Below are positions 17,398 through 25,742 of a DNA stretch of 64,000 bases, in pieces. The stretch lies in assembly GCF_040566545.1 (NCBI RefSeq), contig NZ_JBEWZI010000001.1:1-64000 (forward strand), written 5' to 3'. The position numbers and the translations under genes were made by a program. This DNA is from Uliginosibacterium flavum. GTDB taxonomy: Bacteria; Pseudomonadota; Gammaproteobacteria; Burkholderiales; Rhodocyclaceae. The notes under the pieces were generated by a model that was not told the origin of the DNA, searched no databases, and worked only from the letters and a program-made list of their open reading frames with translations. The first letter of the stretch is position 1. The number at the start of each line of letters is the position of its first letter.

Positions 17398-17794
17398 TCA
17401 GTCCCCCGACTCAAAAAGCTCCAGCCACACCGCAATAGCCACGCACAAAGCATGGCAATACAAAACCACTACCCGCTCGTCCTGAAATTGGCACAAGCGC
17501 CGCAGGACTCACTAATATAGACAATAATTGACATAGATCATATAGCCCAAAGAGCCAAACGCATGCAGATTTTCAGACGGAATGCGGGCTCCACAATACA
17601 AAGGGTGTCGTAGCCCAAAAATCGTTACGATTTGCTGCGAGTACACGTCCGCGAAATGCAACCTCAAGCAAGAACCGGAATACTTCGATACATGTGGAAT
17701 TCGGGCAGTGCGCGAACATCGTTCACGCTCTCGCAGTAAGATTACAGGTTGATTCCCGGCGTGCCGCGTTGATCGCCCTTTATGCAGAAGGAGA
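17398..17794. promoter_or_regulatory. Divergent control region of the two T6SS arms
   Basis: This 397-base gap separates tssA (leftward) from tssJ (rightward) and has no credible gene. It contains an AT-rich patch at 17511-17546 (ACTAATATAGACAATAATTG and following bases), out of keeping with the G+C-rich surroundings and including a TTGACA at 17528. A sigma-54-like site at 17489-17504 is listed separately. The start sites themselves cannot be fixed by eye. Confidence 0.5.
17489..17504 (+). promoter_or_regulatory. Candidate sigma-54 (-24/-12) promoter toward tssJ
   Basis: TGGCACAAGCGCCGCA matches the -24 TGGCAC perfectly and keeps the invariant GG-N10-GC spacing, but the -12 element is CCGC rather than TTGC. 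It would leave a leader of almost 300 bases before tssJ. Many T6SS clusters use sigma-54, but no VasH-type activator gene is in the window. Confidence 0.35.
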
Positions 17795-17803
17795 ATGGCT
17801 GAA

Positions 17804-18445
17804 ATGTGTTTCACCGCCTCGTCCAAACAAGCCATCCTGTTGCTGGCTTTGCCGCTCATGCTGGGTGCTTGTTCGTTTTTCGCAAAAGCTCCGCCCAAAC
17901 CGCCTGAGCCCACTATCGCCCGCATCATGGTGGCGGCCGACAACAAGCTCAATCTCGATTCACGCAACCGTGCCACTCCTGTTGTTGTGCGCGTTTACAT
18001 CCTGAAGAACCTTGCCGCTTTCAGCGCCGCAGACTTCTTCTCGCTCTACGAAAAAGATCAGCAAACGCTGGGAGACGCGGTGGTCTGGCGCGAAGAAATG
18101 ACGCTCAAACCTGGCGAAATTCTCCGCCTTGATCCACGTGATGCCGGCGAAGGAAAGTTCGTCGCCGTACTGGCAGCTTTCCGCAATATTGACCGCGCAG
18201 CCTGGCGCAGTAGCGTGCAATTGTTGCCAAACAAAACCAACAACATATATGTCATCGCCAAAGAAGACGGCATCACTGCCGCTCAAGGCATCGACTCCTC
18301 GCTGCTCAAGCCGGGGGAACTACCGAATCCAAGCCAGCTCAAGGCGCCGGAGATGCCGCAGCTGAAGGTGCCGGAAGCGCCAAGCATGCCGACCACGCCG
18401 TCAGCACCGTCCACGCCGACGATTCCCAAATTCCGGCCATTCTGA
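17804..18445 (+). CDS. tssJ: T6SS outer-membrane lipoprotein TssJ, Pro-rich tail
   Basis: The N-terminus is a lipoprotein signal with lipobox LMLGAC. Family stretches VVVRVYILKNLAAFSAADFF and EMTLKPGEILRLDP follow, and the Hcp-free transthyretin-like core continues to about residue 170. TssJ anchors TssM to the outer membrane. An AGAAGGAGA ribosome-binding site lies 9-10 bases before the ATG at 17804; the in-frame ATG at 17795 is too close to it. The last 50 residues are an unusual Pro-rich, Lys-poor tail (repeated PEMPQLKVPEAP-like units), absent from typical TssJ. Confidence 0.9.
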   Translation: MCFTASSKQAILLLALPLMLGACSFFAKAPPKPPEPTIARIMVAADNKLNLDSRNRATPVVVRVYILKNLAAFSAADFFSLYEKDQQTLGDAVVWREEMTLKPGEILRLDPRDAGEGKFVAVLAAFRNIDRAAWRSSVQLLPNKTNNIYVIAKEDGITAAQGIDSSLLKPGELPNPSQLKAPEMPQLKVPEAPSMPTTPSAPSTPTIPKFRPF

Positions 18446-18475
18446 ATTGCAATGAAATCTTGAACGGAAACCCCT

Positions 18476-19810
18476 ATGTCATGGTTCAGTAAAGTCGTCT
18501 GGTCCGAAGGCCTGTTTCTGCGGCCGCAGCATTTTCAACAGCAGGATCGGCATGCCGAATGGCAGCTTGAAGCCCGCACCCGCAGTCTCGCACCCCATCA
18601 ATATGGCTTCAGCACGCTGGAACTCGATGAAACCGCGCTGATGATCGGCAAGATCGCCATCAAGGGCGCAGCGGGCATCCTGCCCGATGGCACACCCTTC
18701 GAATTCCCCGCCGCGCATGGCGCGCCGGCCGCCTTCGATTTTCCGGCCGATTCACGCGATGCGCTGGTCTGTCTGTCCCTGCCACTACGCCGACCGTTTG
18801 CCACCGAAGTCAACGACGCCAGCGGCACTGATCCGCTCGCCCGCTATGCCATCGGCGAAGACAATCTGCCCGACGCCACCTGCCAGAGTGCCGCCAGCGA
18901 AGCCCTGCAGACCGGCCAGCCACGTCTTGTGCTGGAACTGGAATCGAAACTCTCGGATGCCTACGTCAAGATCGGCGTGATCCGCATCACCGAACGCAAA
19001 CCCGATAATTCCCTCCTCGTCGACCGCGGCTACATCCCGCCGACCCTGGCCTGCGCTGCCGACAAACAGCTCACCACCGTTTTGCGCGAAATCCTCGGCC
19101 TGCTGCGCCAGCGCGGCGAGGCCCTGGCCGGGCGCATGACCCAGGCCGGACATGGCGGCGTCTCCGAAATCGCCGACTTCCTGTTCCTGCTCACGGTCAA
19201 TCGCCAGCAGCCCGTCTTCGAACATCTGTCCGGCCTCAACCCGCTGCACCCCGAACGCCTCTATGCCCAGATGCTCACGCTGATGGGCGAGCTAGCCACT
19301 CTGGTCGGCGACAAACGCCGGCCGGCCGAACTACCGCCCTATCAGCACGACAACCTGCAACTGAGCTTCGACGCGCTGATGCGCGAAATCCGTCGCGGCC
19401 TTTCCGCCATCCTCGAACAGAATGCCGTGCAGATCGAACTCGTCGACCATCAGCAAGGTCGCTATGTCGGCAACATCGCCGATCGCGGCCTGCTGCGTCA
19501 GGCCGGCTTCGTCCTTGCCGTCAATGCGCAGATGCCCAGCGAGGCGGTACGCAGCCGCTTCCCGACCCAGGCCAAGCTCGGCCCGGTCGAAAAGATCCGC
19601 GAACTCGTCAATCTGCAGCTACCCGGCATCGCCCTGCGCCCGCTGCCCGTCGCCCCCCGTCAGATTCCCTTCCACGCCGGCTTCAGCTATTTCGAACTGG
19701 AAACCACGGGCGATCTGTGGAAGCAGCTCGATGCCTCGGGCGGTCTGGGCATGTATGTCTCGGGCGATTTCCCGGGGCTGGAAGTATCGCTGTGGGCGAT
19801 CAAGGCTTAA
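18476..19810 (+). CDS. tssK: T6SS baseplate adaptor TssK
   Basis: A 444-residue TssK starting MSWFSKVVWSEGLFLRPQHF, the family's most conserved segment, then QQQDRHAEWQLEARTRSLAP. Later motifs include YQHDNLQLSFDALMREIRRG and a C-terminal FSYFELETTGDLWKQLDASG. TssK trimers link the baseplate wedge (TssFG) to the membrane complex TssLM, whose genes follow directly. It starts 30 bases after tssJ. Confidence 0.96.
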   Translation: MSWFSKVVWSEGLFLRPQHFQQQDRHAEWQLEARTRSLAPHQYGFSTLELDETALMIGKIAIKGAAGILPDGTPFEFPAAHGAPAAFDFPADSRDALVCLSLPLRRPFATEVNDASGTDPLARYAIGEDNLPDATCQSAASEALQTGQPRLVLELESKLSDAYVKIGVIRITERKPDNSLLVDRGYIPPTLACAADKQLTTVLREILGLLRQRGEALAGRMTQAGHGGVSEIADFLFLLTVNRQQPVFEHLSGLNPLHPERLYAQMLTLMGELATLVGDKRRPAELPPYQHDNLQLSFDALMREIRRGLSAILEQNAVQIELVDHQQGRYVGNIADRGLLRQAGFVLAVNAQMPSEAVRSRFPTQAKLGPVEKIRELVNLQLPGIALRPLPVAPRQIPFHAGFSYFELETTGDLWKQLDASGGLGMYVSGDFPGLEVSLWAIKA

Positions 19811-19814
19811 GAAC

Positions 19815-19938
19815 ACCAGCCTGAAGAGCCGCACTGGACGGACATCTACAAGCAGGCATCAACAAGACCCACGCCCATCCTGATTGACAGGACAGGCAGC
19901 CTGAAGAAGTCCGCCCGGTGAGGCTCTGCAGGCAGGCA
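19815..19938. repeat. Two GAAGAGCC-family repeats between tssK and tssL
   Basis: GCCTGAAGAGCCGCACTGGA (19819 on) with its AGCAGGCAT end at 19850-19858, and GCCTGAAGAAGTCCGCC to GGCTCTGCAGGCAGGC (19898-19937). They fill most of the 233-base gap that splits the otherwise tight tssJKLM run. Confidence 0.7.
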
Positions 19939-20043
19939 AGAATTGGAAATACCGCACAATTCGCGGCCACAGTAACGCAGCAGCACACAACAATGACCGG
20001 CATGCCGCGAGGCGAGCCACTCACCTTGCAGGGTGTTACAGCC

Positions 20044-21351
20044 ATGACCGATAACGATCCATTCGCCACACGCCAACAGAATTTCGTCATCCCCACGCCC
20101 GGTGCCCGCGCCGTGCCGCAGGGTGGCCAAGCCGCTGCCCAGCCAGCCGCTCCGCGCTCGAACGACAGTTTCGAACGCATCGATCTGGCCGCGCTGGACT
20201 GGAATGCCGGTCTGAATCCACTGGTCGCTGCCGCCGCGCCGTTACTGAATCTGGCACCACAACTGCGCGCGGCCCATCACCCCGATCCGGCTGGCCTGCG
20301 TGAGACACTGGCGCGCGCCATCCAGACCTTCGAGCAACGCGCCCGCGAAGCCGGCATGCTCAACGAGCATGTCATCGGCGCGCGCTATGCGCTGTGCAGC
20401 TTCCTCGACGAGACCGCCGCCAACACGCCCTGGGGCGAGAAGATCTGGGCCCAGCGCAGCCTGCTGGTGCAATTCCACAACGAAGCCTGGGGCGGCGAAA
20501 AAGCCTTCCAGCTGCTCGGCAAGCTGGCGGAACAACCGGCCCAGCACCGCAATCTGCTGGAGCTGTTCTACATCATCCTGTCCCTCGGTTTCGAAGGCCG
20601 TTTCCGCGTGCTGCAAAACGGCAAGGCCCAACTCGACGCCGTGCGCGAGCGCCTCGCGCAGGTGCTGCAACGCGAGCGCGGTGACGCACCGCGCGAACTC
20701 TCCCCCGAATGGCAGACCACTGCCCGCGCCACCAAGCCGCTGCGCGACAGCGTGCCGCTGTGGGCGCTGGGCGCGATTGCCGCGCTGATCCTGTTTGCCG
20801 CGTACATGACCGCGTCGTGGCTGCTGAATCGTCAGTCCGATCCGACTTTCTCGACCATCCTCGGCCTCAAGGTGCCGCCACCACCGCCGCCGAAGTTCGC
20901 GCCCAAGGTGCCGCCGCGTCTGCAGACCTATCTGCCCGAGGAAATCCGTCAGGGCCGCCTCGAGGTGCGTGACCTGTCCGACCGCAGCATCGTGCTGGTG
21001 CACGGCGATGGCCTGTTCGGCGCCGGCAGTGCCACCCTGTCCGACAGCTTTGCCGAACTGCTGACGCGCATTGGTGCCGCCGCGGGCAAGGTCAATGGTT
21101 CGATTCTGGTGCGCGGCCACTCCGACAACGTGCCGATCCGTAGCGCGCGCTTCCCGTCGAATTTCCATCTGTCGCAGGCCCGTGCCGAGGCCGTCGCCAG
21201 TGCATTGGCCACGCAACTGGGCAGCCGCCAGAAGATCCGGGCCGAGGGCGCTGCTGACAGCGAGCCGGTCGTACCCAATGACACGCCCGCGCACCGCGCA
21301 CTGAATCGCCGCGTGGAAATCATTGTCTTCCCTGCCGCTGGCACCAACTGA
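20044..21351 (+). CDS. tssL: T6SS inner-membrane protein TssL with C-terminal OmpA domain
   Basis: A 435-residue TssL. The DotU domain (about 50-230) has AREAGMLNEHVIGARYALCS, FLDETAANTPWGEKIWAQ and LLVQFHNEAWGGEKAFQLLG. One membrane segment (LWALGAIAALILFAAYMTA) is followed by a Pro-rich linker and an OmpA-like peptidoglycan-binding domain (ILVRGHSDNVPIR, LSQARAEAVASAL, HRALNRRVEIIVF). It joins the TssJLM membrane complex and anchors it to the wall. The start at 20044 is chosen because the DotU-type N-terminus follows and upstream codons run through repeat DNA. Confidence 0.94.
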   Translation: MTDNDPFATRQQNFVIPTPGARAVPQGGQAAAQPAAPRSNDSFERIDLAALDWNAGLNPLVAAAAPLLNLAPQLRAAHHPDPAGLRETLARAIQTFEQRAREAGMLNEHVIGARYALCSFLDETAANTPWGEKIWAQRSLLVQFHNEAWGGEKAFQLLGKLAEQPAQHRNLLELFYIILSLGFEGRFRVLQNGKAQLDAVRERLAQVLQRERGDAPRELSPEWQTTARATKPLRDSVPLWALGAIAALILFAAYMTASWLLNRQSDPTFSTILGLKVPPPPPPKFAPKVPPRLQTYLPEEIRQGRLEVRDLSDRSIVLVHGDGLFGAGSATLSDSFAELLTRIGAAAGKVNGSILVRGHSDNVPIRSARFPSNFHLSQARAEAVASALATQLGSRQKIRAEGAADSEPVVPNDTPAHRALNRRVEIIVFPAAGTN

Positions 21352-21366
21352 TCCGGAGAGCCCGCG

Positions 21367-24300
21367 ATGAAATCCATCCTCAAGACTGTCTTCATCATCC
21401 TCGGCATCCTCGCCCTGGTCGCCGTCATCTGGTTCGTATTGCCGCTGATTGCCTTTGCCAATCACGAGCCCTTCGATCCGCCCTGGGTGCGCCTCACCCT
21501 GATCGCGCTGATGCTGCTGTTCTTCATCGGCCGCTTCGCCTGGAGCCGCTGGCGCGCCAGGCGCAACAACACCCAACTGCTCGACGGCCTGAGCAAATCC
21601 AGCGAGCCCAAGGGCATGGCTGGTCATACCCAGACCGCCAGCGAAGCGGCGATCCTGCATGAGCGCTTCCAGGAAGCCATGCGCGTGCTCAAGCAGAGCC
21701 AGGCTGCAGCAGCAGCCAAGAAAGGCGGCCTGTCGCGCTTTCTCTCGCTGGGCTCCACCCGCCATCTGTACGAACTGCCCTGGTACGTTTTCATCGGCGC
21801 GCCGGGTTCGGGCAAGACCACCGCGCTGGTCAATTCCGGCCTGCGCTTTCCGCTCGCCGAAAAACTCGGGGCGCAACAGCTCAAGGGCGTTGGCGGTACG
21901 CGTAACTGCGACTGGTGGTTCACCGATGACGCGGTGCTGATCGACACGGCCGGGCGCTACACCACGCAGGATTCCAACCAGAGCGTGGACCGCGAAGCCT
22001 GGCAGGGCTTCGTTGCCCTGTTGCGCAAGCACCGCCCGCGTCAGCCCCTGAATGGCGTACTGCTCACCGTCAGCATGGGCGATCTGCTAGCGATGAATGA
22101 AGATCAGGCCCAGCGCCATGCCGATGTGCTACGTGCCCGCGTACAGGAACTGTATAGCGACCTGAACGTGCGCCTGCCGATCTATTTGCTGGTCACCAAG
22201 TCAGATCTGATCGCCGGCTTCAACGAATACTTTGCCGATCTGGGCAAGGAAGCGCGCGACCAGGTCTGGGGCGTCACCTTCCCGCTGAACCAGAGCAGCG
22301 AAGACGCGATGAGCGACATCGCCGCCAAACTGTATGCCCTGCGCCAGCGCATCGAAGGCTTGCTGATCGGCCGTCTGCAACAGGAAACCGACCTCACCCG
22401 GCGCGGCGCCATCGCGGCCTTCGATCAACAATTCGCCATTGCCACGCGTCTGCTGGCCAGCTTTGCCGAGAAGGTTTTCGCCCCTTCCGGCTTCGAACAT
22501 CCGCTGATGGTGCGCGGTGTATATCTCACCAGCGGCACCCAGGAAGGATCGCCAATTGATCGCGTGATGAGCAGTCTGGGCGGAGCCTTCGGTCTGGAGC
22601 GGCGCATCGTGCCACCAGCCAGTGGTGCAGGCAAAAGCTTCTTCATCACCCGCCTGTTGCGCGATGTGGTCTTCGCCGAACAACGCATCGGTGGCGCCAA
22701 CCTGAAATGGGAACATCGCCGCAGCCTCGCGCGCTTCGCCGTGATGGGCGGCATGGCCATGCTCTCTTTGCTCCTGCTCGTCGGCTGGGGCGTCAGCACC
22801 CTGCGCAACCGCAGCTACATCAATGAAGTCGCCGCGCAGGTGCAGGCCGCACAGCCAATCGTCAATGATGCGCGCATGGCCAGTCCGGACGATCTGATCG
22901 GCATCCTGCCGGTGATCGACACCGTGCAGGGCGTGGCAAAAACCCCAACGACCGCCGACGGCGTGCCGATGGGCCTGCGTTTCGGCCTGTTCCAAGGCGA
23001 CAAGCTCGATGCGGCGGCTGATCAGGCCTATCGCAGCCTGCTGCGCGATGTGCTCTACCCGCGCATCGCCAATCGCATCGAAAGCCAGTTGCGCAGTGTG
23101 GACGCCAATAATCTGGAGTTGAGCTACGAAGCCCTCAAGGCCTACCTGATGCTCTTCGACGCCGAGCATTTCGATGCCGAAGCGCTGCAAGCCTGGATCG
23201 GTTTCGACTGGGATCAGAATCTGCCCGGCAATGCCAGCCCCGAGCAACGCGCTGCACTGGCGCGCCATCTGGCCGCCCTGTTTGCCGACGGCCCGGTGAT
23301 CGCACCGATTCCGCAGAACAAGGATCTGGTCGCCAATGTGCGCAACCAGTTGCTGCGCTATCCGCTGCCCGACCGCATCTTCAGCCGCCTGAAACGTCAG
23401 GGCGTGGGTGAGGATGTCGCCCCCTTCACCATCGAAAAAGCCGTCGGCCCAACTGCCGTCACCGTGTATGCCCGCAAGAGCGGCAAGGCGCTGAGCGTTG
23501 GCGTGCCCGGCCTGTTCACCTTTGATGGCTATCACAAGGCCTTCGACAAGAATGTCGCCAGCCAGACCAAGCGCCTGATTGACGAGGAGCCCTGGGTGCT
23601 GGGAATCAGCGAAGGCCAACGTCGACTCGATGACAGCGTCAAGATCGGTCAGGAAGTGCGGCGCCTGTATCTGAATGAATACGTGCGCATCTGGGACGCC
23701 TTCATCGACGACATCAGCGTCGCCAAGGCCGCCAACCTGCAGCAGAACATCCAGATCGCCCGCGTCCTGTCGGCGCCAGATTCACCGATGGCACGCCTGA
23801 TGCGGGCGCTGTCGCGCGAAACCACATTGAATAAAACCAGCAATGTGGCGGTCGTCGGCAAGGCACAGGAAGCAATCTCGGAGACCAAATCGCAGCTCGG
23901 CAAGATGCTTTTCGGCAATGCCGCCGCCCCACGCGATGCGGCCCCCGGCGCCTCCATCGAAAGCATCGTGGATGATCACTTCGCCACGCTGCGTGCCAAT
24001 GTCGGCGCTCCGGACGACAAGAGCGCTCCGCTCAACTCGGCGATCCAGCTGCTCGGCGATGTGTACGCCTTCCTCTCGGCCGTGGAAACCGCCCAGCGCG
24101 ACAAGGTGGCGATGCCGCAATCCGATGTGCCAAACCGCGCCAAGGCCGAAAGCGCACGCATGCCCGAACCGATGCGCGGCCTGCTGCAGCAGCTCACCGC
24201 GGCCGGCACTGGCCAGGCCCTGTCGAATCTGCGCCAAACGCTCTCCGCTGATGTGAACGCGCAGATCGGCCAGTTCTGCAGCCAGGCCATCGAAGGGCGC

Positions 24301-24927
24301 TATCCCTTCGTGCGCAGCAGTAACCGTGATGTCACCCGCGACGACTTCGCTGCACTGTTCGGCACGAACGGCAAGATCGAGGATTTCTTCAACCGCAATC
24401 TGGCCCAGTTTGTCGACACTTCCACCAAGCCCTGGTCCTTCAAGCGCGTGCAGGAACAATCCTTGGGCGATCCGGGCAATCTGGCCCAGTTCCAGCGCGC
24501 CGCGACCATCCGTGACGTGTTCTTCCGCAGCGGCGCTGCCCTGCGTCTGGACTTCAAACCGGTGGAAATGGACCCGGCGATCACCAGCTTCACACTGGAC
24601 GTGGACGGTCAGCTCATCAAATACAGCCATGGCCCGCAGCAATTGCAGAGCGTGCAATGGCCAGGCCAGCGCGGCGGCCTGTCGGCCCGCGTGCAGATCA
24701 CGCCACCTGGCCCCAGCGGCGCCTCTGGCGTCACTATTGAAGGGCCCTGGGCACTGTTCCGCATCTTCGACAAGGCCAACATCGAGCCCGGCTCAGCGCC
24801 TGAAAAATTCCGCGTCACCTTCAACGTGGATGGCCGCACCGCCGTGTTTGACGTCACCACCAGCAGCGTACAGAACCCCTTCCGCCTGCGCGAACTGGCA
24901 GAGTTCCGTTGCCCGGCCGGGCTGTAA
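21367..24927 (+). CDS. tssM: T6SS inner-membrane protein TssM (IcmF)
   Basis: A 1186-residue IcmF-family protein. Two N-terminal membrane spans (about 5-25 and 38-58) are followed by a cytoplasmic GTPase-like domain with Walker A GAPGSGKTTAL at about 144-154 and DTAGRYTTQD. A third span (LARFAVMGGMAMLSLLLLVG) comes near residue 460, and then the large periplasmic domain, ending in the beta-rich TssJ-binding region. It is the core of the envelope-spanning complex with TssL and TssJ. It starts 15 bases after tssL. Confidence 0.96.
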   Translation: MKSILKTVFIILGILALVAVIWFVLPLIAFANHEPFDPPWVRLTLIALMLLFFIGRFAWSRWRARRNNTQLLDGLSKSSEPKGMAGHTQTASEAAILHERFQEAMRVLKQSQAAAAAKKGGLSRFLSLGSTRHLYELPWYVFIGAPGSGKTTALVNSGLRFPLAEKLGAQQLKGVGGTRNCDWWFTDDAVLIDTAGRYTTQDSNQSVDREAWQGFVALLRKHRPRQPLNGVLLTVSMGDLLAMNEDQAQRHADVLRARVQELYSDLNVRLPIYLLVTKSDLIAGFNEYFADLGKEARDQVWGVTFPLNQSSEDAMSDIAAKLYALRQRIEGLLIGRLQQETDLTRRGAIAAFDQQFAIATRLLASFAEKVFAPSGFEHPLMVRGVYLTSGTQEGSPIDRVMSSLGGAFGLERRIVPPASGAGKSFFITRLLRDVVFAEQRIGGANLKWEHRRSLARFAVMGGMAMLSLLLLVGWGVSTLRNRSYINEVAAQVQAAQPIVNDARMASPDDLIGILPVIDTVQGVAKTPTTADGVPMGLRFGLFQGDKLDAAADQAYRSLLRDVLYPRIANRIESQLRSVDANNLELSYEALKAYLMLFDAEHFDAEALQAWIGFDWDQNLPGNASPEQRAALARHLAALFADGPVIAPIPQNKDLVANVRNQLLRYPLPDRIFSRLKRQGVGEDVAPFTIEKAVGPTAVTVYARKSGKALSVGVPGLFTFDGYHKAFDKNVASQTKRLIDEEPWVLGISEGQRRLDDSVKIGQEVRRLYLNEYVRIWDAFIDDISVAKAANLQQNIQIARVLSAPDSPMARLMRALSRETTLNKTSNVAVVGKAQEAISETKSQLGKMLFGNAAAPRDAAPGASIESIVDDHFATLRANVGAPDDKSAPLNSAIQLLGDVYAFLSAVETAQRDKVAMPQSDVPNRAKAESARMPEPMRGLLQQLTAAGTGQALSNLRQTLSADVNAQIGQFCSQAIEGRYPFVRSSNRDVTRDDFAALFGTNGKIEDFFNRNLAQFVDTSTKPWSFKRVQEQSLGDPGNLAQFQRAATIRDVFFRSGAALRLDFKPVEMDPAITSFTLDVDGQLIKYSHGPQQLQSVQWPGQRGGLSARVQITPPGPSGASGVTIEGPWALFRIFDKANIEPGSAPEKFRVTFNVDGRTAVFDVTTSSVQNPFRLRELAEFRCPAGL

Positions 24928-25003
24928 GCATGGAGACAAATTTCGCACAAAAGCCTGCCCTCCTTTTTTGTAGAGCCGACCCTTCGACGGAACTCAGGAC
25001 AGG

Positions 25004-25051
25004 CTTCAGTCGGCCTGCCGCGCGTGGTGTGCGACTGAAGTCGCACCTACG
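25004..25051. repeat. GCGACTGAAGTCGC-type palindromic repeat
   Basis: GGCTTCAGTCGGCCTGCCG at the left and GTGCGACTGAAGTCGCACC at the right; the right arm (25029-25051) is identical to an arm of the perfect hairpin at 37499-37557. It lies in the 160-base gap between tssM and tagF. Confidence 0.75.
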
Positions 25052-25087
25052 CTGTCACGCCCAGCTCAACGCCCACCGGAGGCCCGC

Positions 25088-25708
25088 ATGAGCGCCCCTG
25101 GCTGGTACGGCAAACTTCCTTTCCTCGGTGATTTCGCCAGCCGGCGCTTGTCGCAGAGCTTCATCCAGCCCTGGGACGCCTGGCTGCAACAAGGCGTGGC
25201 GGCCAGCCGCGCCGAGCTGGGCGAAGCCTGGCTGGACACTTTTCTGACCAGCGACATCTGGCGCTTCGTACTGGCCGCCGACTGCCTCACGCCCGAGCCC
25301 TGGGCCGGCATCCTGGTGCCCTCGGTGGATCGGGTCGGGCGCTATTTTCCGCTGACCATAGCCGCGCCTTATGCCAGCGCCAGTCGCCTCGACGAATGGT
25401 TTGCCGATCTGGAATCCGCCGCCCACGCGGGCCTGAGCGCCAGCGAAGTCGAAGCCTTCGACAGCGCCCTGCACGCTATCGCCCTGCCGGCCCCGTCGAA
25501 CGGGCCTGTCATCTTCGCCCCGCTGGAGATCGGCTCCCAGCTTGGCTCACAAGCCGTGCTGGCTGCAAACGACCTGCTGGCGGGCCTGCTGGCCGGGCAC
25601 TCGCTGTGGCTTGCCTGCAACGCCGAGGGCCAGCAAGCCGGCTTTGTCTGTCAGGGCATGCCCCGCCCCGATGTGTTTACACGCATGCTGGCATACACTC
25701 CCGCCTAG
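25088..25708 (+). CDS. tagF: T6SS regulatory protein TagF (ImpM)
   Basis: A 206-residue TagF-domain protein: SAPGWYGKLPFLGDFASRRL at the N-terminus is the family signature, followed by FIQPWDAWLQQG and PEPWAGILVPSVDRVGRYFP. In other T6SSs TagF is a post-translational repressor that counteracts threonine-phosphorylation activation, sometimes fused to the phosphatase PppA. Here it is free-standing, with no PppA domain. It is followed at once by the kinase gene. Confidence 0.92.
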   Translation: MSAPGWYGKLPFLGDFASRRLSQSFIQPWDAWLQQGVAASRAELGEAWLDTFLTSDIWRFVLAADCLTPEPWAGILVPSVDRVGRYFPLTIAAPYASASRLDEWFADLESAAHAGLSASEVEAFDSALHAIALPAPSNGPVIFAPLEIGSQLGSQAVLAANDLLAGLLAGHSLWLACNAEGQQAGFVCQGMPRPDVFTRMLAYTPA

Positions 25709-25742
25709 AGAAATTATTGAAGCCCGCCCTGGACTCAACACC

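Noticed and set aside
17512..17976. A 154-codon reverse frame in the T6SS divergent region
   Set aside because: It overlaps the start of tssJ, whose lipobox and motifs are clear, and shows no family features.
20242..22032. A 596-codon reverse frame across tssL and tssM
   Set aside because: It is the antisense shadow of two clear T6SS genes and shows repeated Gly/Arg/Gln-rich composition without any recognised motif.
22201..23619. A 472-codon reverse frame inside tssM
   Set aside because: Antisense to a fully conserved TssM; long open frames on the opposite strand are expected in G+C-rich DNA.
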